From: Haloechinothrix alba
Lineage (GTDB): Bacteria; Actinomycetota; Actinomycetes; Mycobacteriales; Pseudonocardiaceae
Length of the DNA: 64,000 nt
NCBI RefSeq assembly: GCF_900188115.1
Contig: NZ_FZNW01000012.1
Location: 62,001 to 126,000 of the forward strand
Reading direction: 5' to 3'
Below are positions 1 through 9,575 of the stretch, in pieces. The position numbers were made by a program, and so were the translations under genes. The stretch's first letter is position 1; every line of letters starts with the position of its first letter. Below the pieces are notes generated by a model. It searched no databases, was not told the DNA's origin, and saw only the letters and a program-made list of their open reading frames with translations.

Positions 1-165
1 GATCTCGGCTCCCGGCAGGAGCTCCTCGCAGCGGCGAACCGAAGCGTCCGAGACGGCCGACGCGGCTATGACGGTGTGACCTGCGGCGGCGAGTGTCGCG
101 CCGAGCACACTTCCTACCCTGCCGGCCGAGACGATACCGACAGAGAGCCGTGCGGGCCGGTTCAT
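1..165 (-). CDS. Rossmann-like/DUF2520 protein, 3' end outside window
   Basis: The first 55 codons are visible; the gene runs off the left edge. The N-terminus begins MNRPARLSVGIVSAGRVGSV, a hydrophobic beta strand followed by GxxxAGxVG, which is a dinucleotide-binding Rossmann turn. Proteins with this start and a C-terminal DUF2520 domain sit between the folate cluster and panC in many actinobacteria (Rv3603c position in M. tuberculosis), so I assign it to that family from motif plus context. Start choice: AAGGAG lies 8 bases upstream of the ATG at 165; an in-frame ATG at 171 is only 2 bases from it and is less likely. The substrate is not known from the sequence; a reductase role is inference. 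Confidence 0.8.
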   Translation of the reverse strand, partial: MNRPARLSVGIVSAGRVGSVLGATLAAAGHTVIAASAVSDASVRRCEELLPGAEI

Positions 166-342
166 GTACATAGCTCCTTCGCTCGTTCCAGTCCCGCTCC
201 ACAGCAGGCTCTCCCGCGCAACTGGCCGGAGCGTTCCGGGTACCGGACGATGAGCGCGAGAGTAGCTGACACGCCGCCGTGCGCGCCTACTCTAGGTGAC
301 CAGCTTCACGTGTCAGGCACGCAGGTCGTGCCGGGCCCGCGG

Positions 343-1899
343 TCACTCCCGCCGTCTACGCCTCCGGGGTTCGACACCGCCGCCGTAGGAGGCCAGCAGC
401 TCACTGACCGGCCGTCCCTCCGCGTGCGTCCCCGTGTCATCCGGCTCATCGGCCTCGTGCGCACCGCGCGCTCGCCGGTCATCGGCGGCCGGCCATTGAC
501 CGCCCGTCCGGTCCTCGCCCACCAACCGGTCATGAGTGGCATCGCCTGCGACCCGGTCATGCCGGGAATGCAGGCCGTGCTCGGCGGGGCGCTCGTGGCC
601 GGAGCGGTGCTCGTGTTCGGGCCGGTCATGCTGACCCGCCCGAACCGCGCTGTGCGCACCGTGCGCGCCGCCGTGCCCGTGCCGCGGGGGGTCGCTGTCA
701 TCGGCGCCCCACTGCTGCCAGGTCCGTGGCTCGTGCTCGGCGACGTGCGAGCCGTGTCCGGCTGTGTGACGACCGGTCGGACCGGCGGCCGGACCGGCAT
801 CCGGCTGCCCGTCCGGCCGGCCCGACGACTGGCCCTGTGGCCGGCCCGACGACTGGCCCTGTGGCCGGCCCGGCGACTGGCCCTGTGGCCGGCCCGTTCC
901 GTGCGTCGGTCCGGGACCGGTGGGAGGCGTGAACCAGGAGGAGGCTTCGCCGGAAGGGCCACCGGTGGCAGGCGAGTCCTCCGGACGAGCATGGTGGCTT
1001 CCCCGCGGCGGGGCGGGGTTGTGCGGCTCGTTGGCGCTGTGACCGTTGTTGTGCGCGGCAGGGGTACCACTTCCGCCGCGCGCGGCGTGCCCGTTGTAGG
1101 AGCTGCTATGGCCGTTGTACGGGGCACTTTGGAAGCCGCCTGCCGAGCTGTTCGCGGAACCGCCGTGCGAGGCGTCGCTGTACTCGATTACCCGAGCGAA
1201 CGTCTCGGTGGACGCCTCCTGAGGCTGCCCGGGACGCACCCCGTTCGCGTGCCCGGCGCGCGCGGGCGCCGGGCTTCGCTGCCGGGCACCGTCGTGGTCG
1301 CTGTCCGTGCCCGCATTGTCACGGTACGCCGCGCCGTGGCGAGCGCCGTCCATGCTGTTCGCCAGCGCCTCGAGGCCGAGTTCGTCGTACGCGTCCATGC
1401 CACCCTGCTCGAGGTACCGCACGTCGTCCCCGCCGGCCCGCATCCGGGTGGCCTGGGCGGTCAACGCGATCCGCTCGTACAGCACCTCGCCGTCGAGCAG
1501 CTGGCGTAGCGTCTGCTGCAACGCCTCGACCTCGGAGCGCAGCCGGTCCAGCTCCGCGCGCGACGCGTCCTCGAGCTCCTTGCGCTTGGCGAGCTCGAAC
1601 TCCAGCTCGTGCTGCTTGCGCGCGGTCACCTCGCGCTCCAGCTCCTGCTCGTAGACCTCCTGTGCCCGTTCGACCGAGTCCTGAGCCTGCTCGGCTACCT
1701 CCTCGGCCTGCACGGCATGCGTGCGGTAACGGGCAGCGAGCACGCCGGCGAGCATCGCGGCCCACAGCGCAGCGAGCAGTCCCAGGCGAAGTGCACGATC
1801 GTCCGACGTCAGCAGCAGCACACAGATCGCCCCGGCAGCCAGGACCGCGCTCGCGACGAGCATCAACGTGCCCGCGCGGCCGCCGGGTGCAACCTTCAT
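343..1899 (-). CDS. DUF6779-type membrane coiled-coil protein
   Basis: Protein of 518 aa. Residues about 10-55 form two closely spaced transmembrane helices, followed by a long charged coiled coil (about 65-150) ending in DGEVLYERIALTAQATRM, then a low-complexity Gly/Ser/His/Pro-rich tail of about 330 residues with a PQGQSSGR repeat. The arrangement matches the DUF6779 family found next to DUF3180 in Pseudonocardiaceae. The ATG at 1899 is chosen because it directly precedes the hydrophobic segment; an in-frame start 39 bases upstream is possible. The gene is separate from the fol operon and is the last but one gene before the DUF2520 gene. Function unknown; the topology suggests a cell-envelope scaffold, which is inference. 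Confidence 0.72.
   Translation of the reverse strand: MKVAPGGRAGTLMLVASAVLAAGAICVLLLTSDDRALRLGLLAALWAAMLAGVLAARYRTHAVQAEEVAEQAQDSVERAQEVYEQELEREVTARKQHELEFELAKRKELEDASRAELDRLRSEVEALQQTLRQLLDGEVLYERIALTAQATRMRAGGDDVRYLEQGGMDAYDELGLEALANSMDGARHGAAYRDNAGTDSDHDGARQRSPAPARAGHANGVRPGQPQEASTETFARVIEYSDASHGGSANSSAGGFQSAPYNGHSSSYNGHAARGGSGTPAAHNNGHSANEPHNPAPPRGSHHARPEDSPATGGPSGEASSWFTPPTGPGPTHGTGRPQGQSPGRPQGQSSGRPQGQSSGRPDGQPDAGPAAGPTGRHTAGHGSHVAEHEPRTWQQWGADDSDPPRHGHGGAHGAHSAVRAGQHDRPEHEHRSGHERPAEHGLHSRHDRVAGDATHDRLVGEDRTGGQWPAADDRRARGAHEADEPDDTGTHAEGRPVSELLASYGGGVEPRRRRRRE
817..888. repeat. 3 x 24-bp tandem repeat inside the DUF6779 gene
   Basis: Three consecutive 24-base units (817-840, 841-864, 865-888; the third differs by one base) encode the GRPQGQSS repeat of the disordered tail. 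The period is a multiple of three, so copy number can change without a frameshift. A coding minisatellite. Confidence 0.9.
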
Positions 1900-2031
1900 G
1901 GCCGTGAGCCTACCTGTTAGTGACGAGACCGATACCAACTCGGTACTTTCGTTGTCGTCTCCTACGAGGTATCCACACCGATCTTGTCATCGAACGGTGA
2001 GTGAAACGGCATCCACCCGGCCGGCGCGACA

Positions 2032-2493
2032 CTACTCCGACGACCGGTCACGCCGCTGCTCGTCGTCCGGCTCGGGCGAACGGCAGCTGTACTCCAGCCA
2101 CAACGCGGCCCCGATCAGGCAAGCAGCGCAGATCACTCCGACCACCGCACTCGGCACATCGTCGGCCGCCGCCTGCACGGTGCTCGATCTGGGGGTCAGG
2201 TACAGCAACGCGCCGAGCCATCCACCCAGCATGAGTGCACCGAGCAGCGAGGACGCCTTGGCCAGGATGACGAACCTGGCGATGAGCAGCCCGGCGTAGA
2301 CACGGCCGTCCCTGATCCTGCCCCGTGCCGATACGGCGAACCCGAGCTCGATCAGCGCGAGGACCAGCAACGTGACACCGGCCAGCGTCGGTAGGTCCGG
2401 CATCGCCCGGTACGCGTTGTCGAACAGCACGTACCCCACGCCGAGCCCGATCAGGCCCGCGAGAACCAGGTCTCTCGCCCGAGTGAACTGCAC
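2032..2493 (-). CDS. DUF3180 integral membrane protein
   Basis: Protein of 153 aa with four predicted membrane helices (about residues 9-25, 38-55, 66-98, 112-134) and a charged C-terminus. It matches the DUF3180 family, which lies directly after folK in actinobacteria (Rv3605c position). The GTG at 2493 gives the family-typical start MQFTRARDLVLAG; the frame extends further upstream only through folK antisense composition. It follows folK by 23 bases and is probably cotranscribed with it. Function is unknown; the fixed linkage to folate genes is the only clue. Confidence 0.82.
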   Translation of the reverse strand: MQFTRARDLVLAGLIGLGVGYVLFDNAYRAMPDLPTLAGVTLLVLALIELGFAVSARGRIRDGRVYAGLLIARFVILAKASSLLGALMLGGWLGALLYLTPRSSTVQAAADDVPSAVVGVICAACLIGAALWLEYSCRSPEPDDEQRRDRSSE

Positions 2494-2516
2494 CCGGCCA
2501 GCGTATCGGGCACGGC

Positions 2517-3011
2517 CTACTGCAGGCGCAGGTCGTCCCGCCGCCGCACACCCGCGCGCTCCTCCGCGGGCAGCTGCTCCAGCAGCCCGGCGACCGGCCC
2601 CTGCTCCGGAAGCCGGGCCCGCGGCTCGATCTCCAGCCACGGGACAAGCACCGTCGCGCGCGAGGCGGTTCCCGGGTGTGGCAGCAGCAGGCGCGGGTCC
2701 TCTGAACGCACCTCGCCGACGACGACCAGGTCGACATCCAGGGTTCGCGGGCCCCATCGCCGCTCCCGCACCCGGCCGGCTGCCTCCTCGAGTTCCTGGG
2801 CGCGGCGCAACCAGTCCCACTCGTCGCGGGCACGATCATCCACAACACACACGGCGTTGAGGAAGTCCGGCTGGTCGGACACACCCCACGGCCGTGTCTC
2901 GTACACCGACGACACGGCGACCAGAGCCTCCCGCACACCGTCGACGGCGAGCTGCAGATACCCCAACCGGTCCCCGAGGTTCGACCCCAGCGAGAGCACG
3001 GTCCTGCTCAC
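2517..3011 (-). CDS. folK: 2-amino-4-hydroxy-6-hydroxymethyldihydropteridine pyrophosphokinase
   Basis: Cytoplasmic enzyme transferring pyrophosphate from ATP to 6-hydroxymethyl-7,8-dihydropterin, the step before dihydropteroate synthase. The 164-aa protein shows the HPPK landmarks: SLGSNLGDR at the N-terminus, YETRPWG, QPDFLNAV, and the signature RWGPRTLDVDL. The GTG start at 3011 overlaps the folB stop by 4 bases (GTGA), indicating translational coupling. Length is normal for a monofunctional HPPK. Confidence 0.96.
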   Translation of the reverse strand: MSRTVLSLGSNLGDRLGYLQLAVDGVREALVAVSSVYETRPWGVSDQPDFLNAVCVVDDRARDEWDWLRRAQELEEAAGRVRERRWGPRTLDVDLVVVGEVRSEDPRLLLPHPGTASRATVLVPWLEIEPRARLPEQGPVAGLLEQLPAEERAGVRRRDDLRLQ

Positions 3012-3418
3012 GAGACGCGCTCCCGGCTGACCGTGACCGCGACGTCCCCGAACGGAACCCGGATCGGGGCCGAGGGCTTGTGCACCGTCACCTCGACCCC
3101 CCACAGGCGCGGGTCGTCGGCCAGGTCATCGGCGATCCGTCCCGCGAGTGCCTCGATCAGGTCGCACGGCTCGCCGCCGACGATCTCGACAACCCTGTTG
3201 GCCAGCGCGCCGTAGTCGACGGTGTCCTCCAGCCGATCGCTGCGCTGCGCCTCGGCCAGGTCGGCGCGCAGCCGCAGGTCCACGACGAACTCCTGGCCCT
3301 GCCGCCGCTCCGAGTCGAACACCCCGTGCCTGCCGAAGGCCCTGATTCCCGTCAGGTCGATCCGGTCGTGCGGCTCGCGCACGACCTCCCGGCCCGCGCC
3401 GTCCCGAGTCGACCCCAT
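3008..3418 (-). CDS. folB: 7,8-dihydroneopterin aldolase
   Basis: Converts dihydroneopterin to 6-hydroxymethyl-dihydropterin and glycolaldehyde. The 136-aa protein has the DHNA fold signatures: RIDLTGIRAFGRHGVFDSER near the start (the family GxHGxxxxER element), DTVDYGAL, and EALAGRIADDL; VEVTVHKP near the end is typical. The ATG at 3418 is preferred because GAGG lies 6 bases upstream; a GTG 15 bases further up is possible. It starts 7 bases after the folP stop and overlaps folK by 4 bases, so folE-folP-folB-folK form one transcription unit. Confidence 0.95.
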   Translation of the reverse strand: MGSTRDGAGREVVREPHDRIDLTGIRAFGRHGVFDSERRQGQEFVVDLRLRADLAEAQRSDRLEDTVDYGALANRVVEIVGGEPCDLIEALAGRIADDLADDPRLWGVEVTVHKPSAPIRVPFGDVAVTVSRERVS

Positions 3419-3425
3419 CGATGCC

Positions 3426-4289
3426 TCACGCACCACCGCGAGCCCACGCAGCCGACACCGATACGGCGTCGAACGACGCACCGACCTCGTGCACCCGGAC
3501 CCCCCACGCGCCCGCGGCCGCCGCCAGGGCCGACACCGCTGCCGTGGCGACCTCCCGGCCGTCGGGCTCGCGCGGGTTGCCGTCCGCATCCGGCAGCAAC
3601 GCACCGAGGAACCGTTTGCGCGACGCACCGATCAACACCGGGAACCCCATGACGAGCAGCGTGTCGAGGTGATGCAGCAACGCCCAGTTGTGCTCGGCGC
3701 GCTTGGCGAAGCCCAGCCCGGGGTCCAGTACGACCTCCTCGGGCGCGACGCCCGCCGCGACCGCCGCATCCACCTGCTGCGACAGCTCGGTACGGACCTG
3801 CTCGACCACATCCGTGTAGGTCGCCAGCGAGTCCATCTCCCTGCTGTGCCCACGCCAGTGCATCAGCACGAACGGCACCCGCGCGGCGGCTGCGACCTTG
3901 GCCATGTTCGGGTCGGCCAACCCACCGGAGACGTCGTTGATGACGTGCGCACCCGCGTCGAGCGCGGCCTCGGCGACCTCGGCGCGAGTGGTGTCGATGG
4001 ACAGTTCCAGCCCGTCCGCGGCGAGAGCCCTGATCACCGGGAGGACGCGCTCGATCTCCACATCGGCCGCGACCCGGTCCGCTCCCGGCCGGGTGGACTC
4101 CCCGCCGACGTCGATGAGGTCGGCGCCGCGCGCGGCCATCTCGTGCGCGTGGCGCAGCGCGTCGTCGACGTGGTAGTACCGTCCGCCGTCGGAGAACGAG
4201 TCCGGGGTGACGTTGAGAACCCCGACCACGCTGCACCTGCCGGCGTGGCGCGGTACCCCGGCGCCGGGTGTGAACCGCAGTGCACTCAT
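3426..4289 (-). CDS. folP: dihydropteroate synthase
   Basis: Condenses 6-hydroxymethyl-dihydropterin pyrophosphate with p-aminobenzoate; the sulfonamide target. The 287-aa TIM-barrel protein carries both family signatures: [14 protein letters not shown] near residue 23 and [11 protein letters not shown] near residue 60, followed by [19 protein letters not shown] and the C-terminal GASRKRF loop. The ATG at 4289 overlaps the folE stop by 4 bases (ATGA). It corresponds to FolP1 of mycobacteria by sequence and position. Confidence 0.97.
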   Translation of the reverse strand: MSALRFTPGAGVPRHAGRCSVVGVLNVTPDSFSDGGRYYHVDDALRHAHEMAARGADLIDVGGESTRPGADRVAADVEIERVLPVIRALAADGLELSIDTTRAEVAEAALDAGAHVINDVSGGLADPNMAKVAAAARVPFVLMHWRGHSREMDSLATYTDVVEQVRTELSQQVDAAVAAGVAPEEVVLDPGLGFAKRAEHNWALLHHLDTLLVMGFPVLIGASRKRFLGALLPDADGNPREPDGREVATAAVSALAAAAGAWGVRVHEVGASFDAVSVSAAWARGGA

Positions 4290-4972
4290 CGGATTCGCCC
4301 CTTGAGCAGGTCCAGCGCCTCCGCCCGGGACGACGCCGACGACTTCAACAGACCCCGCACGGCCGACGTCGTGGTCCTGGCGCCCGGCTTGCGGATCCCG
4401 CGCATGGCCATACACAGGTGCTCGGCCTCGACGACCACGATCACGCCGCGCGGTTGCAACCTGCGTTCCAGCGCGTCCGCGATCTGCGACGTCAACCGCT
4501 CCTGCACCTGCGGTCGCCGCGCGTAAAGGTCGACGAGCCTGGCCAGTTTGGACAACCCGGTGACCCTGCCGTGCTCGTCGGGGATGTAGCCGACGTGCGC
4601 GACACCGTGGAACGGCACGAGGTGGTGCTCGCAGGTGCTGAACATCGGGATGTCGGTGATGAGAACCAGCTCCTCGTGGCTCTCGTCGAAGGTGCGGTCG
4701 ATGACCGCGGCCGGGTCGGTGTGCAGCCCGGCGAAGAGCTCCCGGTAGGCACGCGCGACCCGGGCGGGCGTCTCCTGCAGACCCTCCCGGTCCGGGTCCT
4801 CGCCGCATGCGATGAGCAGCTCGCGGACGGCCTTCTCCGCGCGGCCGGCGTCGAACACGCGTCCCACGCCGGTCTCGCCGAGTTCCCCGGCCCCGTCCGG
4901 CTCGCCGTCGCGAACGTACTCGTCGCCGCTGGCGACATAGGGGCCGAGCTCGTCACCCTCGATGTTGCCCAT
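4286..4972 (-). CDS. folE: GTP cyclohydrolase I
   Basis: Catalyses the first step of folate synthesis, GTP to dihydroneopterin triphosphate. The 228-aa protein has the zinc-site motif [10 protein letters not shown], the GYIPD and SKLAR segments, [10 protein letters not shown] and the second zinc ligand in EHLCMAMRG. The N-terminal 35 residues are acidic and not conserved in the family. Start at 4972 overlaps the end of ftsH by 20 bases; an in-frame ATG at 5020 would add 16 residues and deepen the overlap, and neither has a clear ribosome binding site. Heads the folate run behind ftsH, as in mycobacteria (Rv3609c). Confidence 0.96.
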   Translation of the reverse strand: MGNIEGDELGPYVASGDEYVRDGEPDGAGELGETGVGRVFDAGRAEKAVRELLIACGEDPDREGLQETPARVARAYRELFAGLHTDPAAVIDRTFDESHEELVLITDIPMFSTCEHHLVPFHGVAHVGYIPDEHGRVTGLSKLARLVDLYARRPQVQERLTSQIADALERRLQPRGVIVVVEAEHLCMAMRGIRKPGARTTTSAVRGLLKSSASSRAEALDLLKGRIR

Positions 4973-7520
4973 CCTGCCCGTCGGCGTTCCGTCGATGCTT
5001 CCCGTCACCTGGCTGCCCATCTCCGTACTGCCCGGCCTGTGGCCACCCGTCGTCGTCGGCCGGCGTCTGGGACTGCTCACTTCCGAGCTGCCCACGCTCG
5101 CTACCGACGGGACCTTCCGGCCCCTGCGCACCCGGTCCCGGTGTTCCAGGTCCGGGTGCTCCCGGTCCCTGCGAGCCGGGTCCGTACTGCCGGTTCCGGC
5201 CGCTCGGGCTGGTAGCCGGCTTCCACCCGGGCGGGGCACCGTAGTTCGGCGGGCCGTTCGGGTTGCCCTGCCACGCCGAGCCCTCCTGCTGCGACTGCGG
5301 CCCGTAGCCACGGTACGCCTGTCCACCGTTCGGCCCCGTTCCGTACCGGGGGTCGCGTTGCTGGGGGTCGCCCGGCCACTGCTCGCGCTGCGCGCCGTGC
5401 CGGGTGTCCGTGCCCGTCCCGTTCGGCCCTGCCTGCCGGTAGGCGTACGGGTTGGCGGGGGCAGCGGACGGCTCCTGCTCGGCCTGCCGGCTCGACTCCT
5501 GGCCCTCTCCGGCCGCCTGCCCGGTCGCCGGGCCGCCGGCCGGAGCACTGCTCACCGGCTCCGGTCGCGACTGCTCCGGCGGTGGCCACGGCTCGCCCCG
5601 TTCGGCAGCGACCTCGGCAGGTGTCTTGATGGGCGGCTTCTCCGAGGGCTTGCGGCTGCCGAACTCGTTGAACACCGTGATGCGCGGCCGCTTGGAGACC
5701 TTCGCGAAGATGCGCTCCAGGTCGGGACGCTGCAGCGTCTCCTTGCGCAGCACCTCGTAGACCAGGTCGTCGAGTACGTCGCGGTAGTTGGACAGCACCT
5801 CCCACGCCTCGGTGTGCGCGGTCTCGATCAGCTTGCGCACTTCCTCGTCGATCTCGTGGGCAACCTCGAGCGAGTAGTCCGCCTCCTTGCCCGCCGAACG
5901 TCCCAGGAACGGGTCGCCCTGCTCCTGGCCGTACTTGACGGCGCCGAGCCGGGCACTCATGCCGTACTCCTTGACCATCGCCTTGGCGATCTTGGTCGCC
6001 TGCTCGATGTCCGAGGAAGCCCCCGTGGTGGGCTCGTGGAACACCAGCTCCTCGGCCGTGCGCCCGCCCATGGCGAAGACCAGCCTGCCGATCATCTCCG
6101 AGCGGGTCATCAAGTCCTTGTCGTCCTCCGGCACGAGCAACGCATGCCCGCCGGTACGGCCGCGTGGAAGGATGGTCAGCTTGTACACCGGTTCGATATC
6201 CGGCATCGCCCACGCGGCCAGCGCGTGCCCACCCTCGTGATAGGCGGTGATCTTCTTTTCCTTCTCGGAGATCACCTTGCCCTTGCGCGCGGGACCGCCG
6301 ATGACGCGGTCCACGGACTCCTCGAGCGCGTACTCGTCGATCTCGGTCCGGTGCAGGCGCGCGGTCAGCAGCGCCGCTTCGTTGAGCACGTTCTCCAGAT
6401 CGGCGCCCGACATACCCGCCGTTCGCTTGGCGAGGCCGTCCAGGCTGGCGTCCGGTGCCAGCGGCTTGCTCTTCGCGTGCACCTCCAGGATGGCCTTCCT
6501 GCCGCGCAGGTCGGGCGCCTGTACCGGGATCTGCCTGTCGAACCGGCCGGGACGCAGCAGGGCCGGGTCGAGGATGTCCGGGCGGTTGGTGGCGGCGATG
6601 AGGATGATCCCGCCCTTGGAGTCGAACCCGTCCATCTCGACGAGCAGCTGGTTCAGCGTCTGCTCGCGCTCGTCGTGGCCACCGCCGAGTCCGGCACCGC
6701 GCTGCCTGCCGACCGCGTCGATCTCGTCGACGAAGATGATGCACGGCGCGTTCTGCTTGGCCTGCTCGAACAGGTCGCGCACCCGGGAGGCACCGACACC
6801 GACGAACATCTCCACGAAGTCGGAGCCGGAGATGGTGTAGAACGGCACCCCTGCCTCACCGGCGACCGCACGGGCCAGCAGCGTCTTGCCCGTACCGGGC
6901 GGGCCGTAGAGCAGCACGCCCTTCGGGATCTTGGCCCCGAGCTCCTGGTAGCGCGCCGGGCTCTGCAGGAAGTCCTTGATCTCGTGCAGCTCCTCGACCG
7001 CCTCGTCGGCACCGGCGACGTCGGTGAACAAGCTGGTCGGCATGTCCTTCGTGAGCTGCTTCGCCTTGGACTTGCCGAAGTTGAGTACCTTGCTCCCGCC
7101 GCCCTGCGCGTTGTTCATGACCCAGAACAGCAGCAACAGCAGCAGCGCCAGCGGGATCATGTAGATCAGCATCTGGCCCAGCAGCGAGCTCTGCGAGACC
7201 GACGTCTCGACTTCCACGTCCTGCCCGAGCAGGTCGTTGTAGATGTCCTGGGACACCCGCTCCGGGTACTGGGTGATGATCTGGCTGGTCGACTCCCCCT
7301 CGACACTGATCGACTCGTCGAGGTCGAGCAGCAGCTGCTGCTCCTTGTCCTCGATCTCGGCCGAGCCGATGTTGCTCGCCGAGATCTGCTGCATGGCCTG
7401 CGACGTCGAAACCTCGGTGTAGCCGCGGTGGTCGTCGAGGAGCGTGGAGAACAGGAAGTACAGACCCACAGCCAGGGCGATCCACACCAGTGGGTTCTTG
7501 AGGAGCCGCTTTCGGTCCAT
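4953..7520 (-). CDS. ftsH: ATP-dependent zinc metalloprotease FtsH
   Basis: Membrane-anchored AAA+ protease that extracts and degrades membrane and unstable cytoplasmic proteins. In the 855-aa protein the N-terminal helix is at about 10-27, the extracytoplasmic region at 30-115, the second helix at 116-135, Walker A GPPGTGKT at 206-213, Walker B DEID at 265-268 and the zinc site HEGGH at 428-432. Residues from about 640 to the end form a 200-residue Gly/Pro/Gln-rich tail (repeated [11 protein letters not shown]-like units), far longer than in E. coli but common in actinobacteria. The start at 7520 precedes the [10 protein letters not shown] basic cap. It is followed by folE with overlap. Confidence 0.97.
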   Translation of the reverse strand: MDRKRLLKNPLVWIALAVGLYFLFSTLLDDHRGYTEVSTSQAMQQISASNIGSAEIEDKEQQLLLDLDESISVEGESTSQIITQYPERVSQDIYNDLLGQDVEVETSVSQSSLLGQMLIYMIPLALLLLLLFWVMNNAQGGGSKVLNFGKSKAKQLTKDMPTSLFTDVAGADEAVEELHEIKDFLQSPARYQELGAKIPKGVLLYGPPGTGKTLLARAVAGEAGVPFYTISGSDFVEMFVGVGASRVRDLFEQAKQNAPCIIFVDEIDAVGRQRGAGLGGGHDEREQTLNQLLVEMDGFDSKGGIILIAATNRPDILDPALLRPGRFDRQIPVQAPDLRGRKAILEVHAKSKPLAPDASLDGLAKRTAGMSGADLENVLNEAALLTARLHRTEIDEYALEESVDRVIGGPARKGKVISEKEKKITAYHEGGHALAAWAMPDIEPVYKLTILPRGRTGGHALLVPEDDKDLMTRSEMIGRLVFAMGGRTAEELVFHEPTTGASSDIEQATKIAKAMVKEYGMSARLGAVKYGQEQGDPFLGRSAGKEADYSLEVAHEIDEEVRKLIETAHTEAWEVLSNYRDVLDDLVYEVLRKETLQRPDLERIFAKVSKRPRITVFNEFGSRKPSEKPPIKTPAEVAAERGEPWPPPEQSRPEPVSSAPAGGPATGQAAGEGQESSRQAEQEPSAAPANPYAYRQAGPNGTGTDTRHGAQREQWPGDPQQRDPRYGTGPNGGQAYRGYGPQSQQEGSAWQGNPNGPPNYGAPPGWKPATSPSGRNRQYGPGSQGPGAPGPGTPGPGAQGPEGPVGSERGQLGSEQSQTPADDDGWPQAGQYGDGQPGDGKHRRNADGQDGQHRG

Positions 7521-7837
7521 GCTGATCGGCCGCTGAGGCCTTGACCCTCCCTGAATTAACCTCGAGAGTTTGCGATGCCTACCGACGGGTGGGCACGGCG
7601 CGGGCACGCCACGGGGAGTAACAGCAGTGCCGACGAGGCCGACACCGCATCATTTCAGGGTACCGCCCGGCAGTCACCCCTCCCACCGCCCCAGGCATAC
7701 CCGACCAGAGGCGGCAAACCGGGAGCCCAAGGTGACCCCGCTTCCATAGAGGGAGCCGAATGTCACGTTCGGCTCCCTCCCTGGCGCCCGGTCAACGGTT
7801 GGTGGACGGGCGTTGTTCCGTGCCGGCCCCAGCGGAC
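7521..7837. other. Intergenic region between espG-like gene and ftsH
   Basis: About 317 bases without a credible gene. It contains the palindrome at 7749-7779 (separate entry) near the espG-like gene end and presumably the ftsH promoter nearer 7560; I could not recognise clear -10/-35 boxes there. Confidence 0.6.
7749..7779. terminator. Hairpin with GGGAGCCGAA-type palindromic repeat
   Basis: Perfect 12-base arms (7749-7760 and 7768-7779) around a 7-base loop, reading GAGGGAGCCGAA and its complement. It lies about 60 bases after the stop of the espG-like gene (minus strand) and could end that operon, but it has no T run. The same core, GGGAGCCGAATGT, recurs in the hairpin at 16871-16933, so it is also a dispersed repeat. 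Confidence 0.65.
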
Positions 7838-8707
7838 CTACCGGGTGTGACTCAGCTCGCCGGTCAGGTCCGCCAGGCGGCTGCGTAGCGTCTTCGTGTC
7901 CGCCGGGGACACGGTGATCCACTCGTGACCGTCCGAACCGGTCCTGGTCAGGCTCAGGTAGCGGCCCGTGTCGGTGTCGAACCACGCCAGCACCGGGGAG
8001 CGGCGGCGGGAACCGAACTCGTCGCGGGCGTTGGCGGCAAGCTGTCCACCGCGGATGCGCGGCTGCCCGGCCAGCCGGGCGTAGTCCGCACGCTGGTCAC
8101 CGGCGGTCCGCTCGGACAGCCTGGGGCGTGAGCGGGTCCGGGACTGGCGCGCGAGGCCCAACCCGAAGCGGCTCGCCAGGCCCTCCTCGGGTTCGTCCGC
8201 CACGCTCGACGCGTGCGCACCCCGTGCCGGAGCCGTACGCGCGGCCTCCTCCCGGGAGATCGTGATCGAGCGCTCGGTACCGCGCCGGCACGCGGGCAGC
8301 AGATCGACGATCTCGGTTACCGCGGCGTCCGGGTAGATGGGCCGGAGCCGGATCCCCTCGGCGTCCTGCACCGCGAGCACCCCGCCGGAGCCGTCGGCCG
8401 CCGCGATCGCCGCGACCGGTTGCCCGCCGAGCTCGGGGACGAACAGCGCGTCGACGCTGTGCGGAGCGCGGGCCAGCAGCGTCAACCAGTGTTCGACGGC
8501 AGGCTCGATCCCGCCGACGGTGTCCTTGACGCCGTCGGCGCGCAACTCGTCCTCGGTACGGAAGCGCAGCGCCACCCGCTCGTCCATCGTCGCACCGTGT
8601 GAGGACACGCGGAGCGGGTACGGCACCTCACCCAGCCCCGCGGACTCCCAGAGGAAGTCGAAGGCGACCGGTGTGAAGAACCGCGCGGCGGATGTTCCCT
8701 GCGTCAT
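7838..8707 (-). CDS. ESX secretion-associated EspG-family protein (copy 1)
   Basis: Predicted cytosolic chaperone that binds PE/PPE-type substrates for type VII secretion. The 289-aa protein opens with FDFLWESAGLGEVPYPLRV and HGATMDER, and ends with an RGGQLAANARDEFG segment, a WFDTDTGRYLS strand and a VSPADTKTLRSRL helix, all shared with the neighbouring copy and typical of EspG. GGGAGG lies 8 bases before the ATG. It has a Ser/Arg-rich insertion near residues 170-215 absent from the other copy. Last gene of the four-gene PE-like/PPE/EspG/EspG run; the chaperone role is from the family, not shown here. Confidence 0.85.
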   Translation of the reverse strand: MTQGTSAARFFTPVAFDFLWESAGLGEVPYPLRVSSHGATMDERVALRFRTEDELRADGVKDTVGGIEPAVEHWLTLLARAPHSVDALFVPELGGQPVAAIAAADGSGGVLAVQDAEGIRLRPIYPDAAVTEIVDLLPACRRGTERSITISREEAARTAPARGAHASSVADEPEEGLASRFGLGLARQSRTRSRPRLSERTAGDQRADYARLAGQPRIRGGQLAANARDEFGSRRRSPVLAWFDTDTGRYLSLTRTGSDGHEWITVSPADTKTLRSRLADLTGELSHTR

Positions 8708-8750
8708 TCTGTTGCCCTCCCGTTCGGCCGACCGGCGGCGGGAACGCCGC

Positions 8751-9575
8751 CTACCCTGCCATCGCCGAGCGGCGGGCTCCCATTAACATCTCGCCGACCC
8801 TGTGCCGCATGGTCGGCGCGTCGGCAGGGGCGATGGTGACCCAGTCACGGCCGTCGCCGCCCTGGCTCACCTGCGTCATGTAGCGCCCGCCGTCGGTGTC
8901 GAACCAGCTCAGCACCGCCGAACGCGACTTCTCCCCGAACGACGAGCGGCTGTTCGCCCCGATCTGTCCGCCCCGCAGCCGCGACTGGGCGTGCAGGCGC
9001 GCGAGCGCCTTGCGCTCCTCATCGGTACCCGGGCGTGTGGAGCCGTTGCCGCGTCCGGGCCTGGCAGCGAGCTCCGCCTCAGGCCTGCGCTGCAGGAAGT
9101 CCGCACCTGGGCCTGCCATGAGCTGCTCGATCGGTACCGTCACGGACCGCTCCTGGCCCCGCTGCGCGCGCGGCAGCAGCGACACGACCGCGGTCGCCAG
9201 CCCGTCCGGGTCGACCGCATCCAGCCTCAGCCCGTCGTCGGCCTGCACGGCAAGCACCCCCTTGCCACCCGCCGCGGCCGCGAGCGCGAGCACAGCACCG
9301 GAACCGGCATCGGGGATGAACATCGAGTCGACACTCGAGTCGGCCTGCGCGAGCACGTCCAACCGGTCGGCAAGCTCCGGGTGGAGCCTGCCGCGCTGGT
9401 CGAGCAGGCCGCGCTCGGCAAGCTCGCCGAGGGTGCGCCTGCGCAGCTCGGCTCGCTCGTCCATGGTGGCCCCGTGCGAGCGCACCTCGAGCGGGTACGG
9501 AAGCTCCCCGGCGCTGTGCGACTCCCAGAGGAAATCGAGCTCCAGTGGCGACAGCGGATCGGCCGCCTGCATCAC
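8751..9575 (-). CDS. ESX secretion-associated EspG-family protein (copy 2)
   Basis: The 274-aa paralogue of the adjacent gene, with the same landmarks: LELDFLWESHSAGELPYPLEV, HGATMDERAELRRRTL, SRLRGGQIGANSRSSFGE, WFDTDGGRYMTQVSQGG and IAPADAPTMRHRV. The start ATG overlaps the PPE stop by 4 bases (ATGA), which fits a dedicated chaperone made together with its PPE client. The two copies are clearly diverged, so they may serve different clients or form a hetero-pair; that is inference. Confidence 0.87.
   Translation of the reverse strand: MMQAADPLSPLELDFLWESHSAGELPYPLEVRSHGATMDERAELRRRTLGELAERGLLDQRGRLHPELADRLDVLAQADSSVDSMFIPDAGSGAVLALAAAAGGKGVLAVQADDGLRLDAVDPDGLATAVVSLLPRAQRGQERSVTVPIEQLMAGPGADFLQRRPEAELAARPGRGNGSTRPGTDEERKALARLHAQSRLRGGQIGANSRSSFGEKSRSAVLSWFDTDGGRYMTQVSQGGDGRDWVTIAPADAPTMRHRVGEMLMGARRSAMAG

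Noticed and set aside
817-888. Possible short CRISPR-like array
   Set aside because: Units are contiguous with no spacers and in frame within a gene; a coding minisatellite.
76-1509. 477-codon plus-strand frame opposite the DUF6779 gene
   Set aside because: Val/Arg-rich shadow; the minus strand has coherent membrane, coiled-coil and repeat structure.
4962-7544. 860-codon plus-strand frame opposite ftsH
   Set aside because: Antisense to ftsH, Arg/Leu-rich shadow translation, no motif.
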